NCBI GenBank assembly: GCA_958295945.1
Contig: OY282386.1
Location: 1,054,001 to 1,118,000, forward strand
Length of the DNA: 64,000 bases
Source of the DNA: Candidatus Poribacteria bacterium
Lineage (GTDB): Bacteria; Poribacteria; WGA-4E; WGA-3G
Reading direction: 5' to 3'
A model generated the notes under the pieces. That model did no database searches. It was not told the origin of the DNA and worked only from the letters and a program-made list of their open reading frames with translations. Positions 63,609-64,000 of this stretch are shown in pieces (position 1 is the first letter of the stretch; each line of letters starts with the position of its first letter). The translations under genes and the position numbers were made by a program.

Positions 63609-64000
63609 TTACCAATCCCCTCTCCGATCCTCCCAGAGATGTGCTTTCAAAACATCCTCATTCAATTCCGTTCCCCAACCAGGACCCGTTGGTATTTTCA
63701 TATTTCCATCAACAATCTCTGGCGGACGTGTTGTCAAATCATCTTTCCACGGCACATCATCAATATCAACTTCCATAATACGTACATTTGGTAAAACAGC
63801 ACAGAGACTCGCACTGATAAATGTCGCAAGATGGCTATAGTAGTTGTGTGGAGCAACATTGAACTGATACACATCCGCTAAATCACCAATTTTCTTTGAC
63901 TGAGCAAAACCGTTCCAAGGAACATCAATCATAAACACATTCGCAGATCGGGCATTAAAGTATGGGATATATTCACGCATATAGTATAGATTTTCACCCG
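63609..64000 (-). CDS. Enolase-superfamily (mandelate racemase/muconate lactonising-like) protein, 3' part
   Basis: The last 130 codons of a gene that continues beyond the window (the frame is open to base 64000). N-V-A-P-H-N-Y-Y-S-H-L-A-T-F carries the late histidine of the mandelate racemase subgroup barrel, and the end I-P-T-G-P-G-W-G-T-E-L-N is the usual C-terminal capping segment. These enzymes abstract a proton alpha to a carboxylate, often in sugar-acid dehydration. The metal ligands lie outside the window, so the exact reaction is open. Confidence 0.85.
   Translation of the reverse strand, partial: GENLYYMREYIPYFNARSANVFMIDVPWNGFAQSKKIGDLADVYQFNVAPHNYYSHLATFISASLCAVLPNVRIMEVDIDDVPWKDDLTTRPPEIVDGNMKIPTGPGWGTELNEDVLKAHLWEDRRGDW

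Overview
The window looks like a chromosomal segment of an uncultured Gram-negative bacterium with moderately AT-rich DNA. lpxB/lpxK and the lptF/lptG pair show a lipopolysaccharide outer membrane. The mix of many WD40 and ankyrin proteins, LamG and FRG domains, phytanoyl-CoA dioxygenase and enolase-superfamily genes, an ECF sigma factor fused to WD40 repeats and many interspersed palindromes recalls Candidatus Poribacteria. That assignment is inference from gene content; no rRNA marker is present.

Layout. 0-5.3 kb: rhodanese, then a minus-strand run with a duplicated cassette (PolX-type helix-hairpin-helix gene plus YwqK-like/zinc-ribbon gene), one copy fused to ankyrin repeats and the other decayed with a DUF5916 fragment inserted, preceded by a secreted beta-propeller. 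5.3-10.1 kb: two paralogous Rieske proteins flanking an ankyrin protein in one operon. 10.2-16.4 kb: SHMT-like enzyme, lpxB-lpxK, a LamG protein and argC. 16.5-24.4 kb: an accessory zone with a lipoprotein, three MITE-like elements (a fourth lies at 15.2 kb), a nonsense-interrupted small gene, an FRG-TPR protein, a truncated argC copy, a secreted glucan-water-dikinase-like protein, repeat-rich intergenic DNA and a DUF2280-like gene. 24.6-28.3 kb: hisI-trpE-trpG-Dph6-like operon preceded by what reads as a classical tryptophan attenuator (leader peptide with Trp-His-Trp-Trp followed by an intrinsic terminator). 28.4-35.2 kb: ECF sigma-WD40 fusion, then glycosidase-sucD-panB. 35.3-43.9 kb: accessory zone with a 14-repeat WD40 protein, small coiled-coil proteins, an intact 1,090-bp insertion sequence, a Stf0 sulfotransferase, copies of the 3' end of proS, and a retropepsin-like protease pair. 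44.1-51.9 kb: proS, pgk, sucC, interrupted by an IS4-like element 18 nt upstream of pgk and by a TnpB-only IS200/IS605 element between sucC and an Rpn-type nuclease gene. 52.1-64 kb, mostly plus strand: prenyl synthase, LacD-like aldolase, lptF-lptG, a membrane methyltransferase, a broken DUF433/DUF5615 toxin-antitoxin pair, tandem trypsin-like proteases, a beta-propeller/lipoate-ligase pair, a phytanoyl-CoA dioxygenase and the 3' part of an enolase-superfamily gene running off the window.

A recurring theme is partial gene duplication: 3' ends of proS (two extra copies), of the YwqK-like gene and of a small WDSW gene, and the 5' end of argC, all lie close to their intact parents. Two insertion sequences can be delimited to the base with 6-bp target duplications, and two MITEs carry the ends of one of them. 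No rRNA, tRNA or CRISPR array was recognised.
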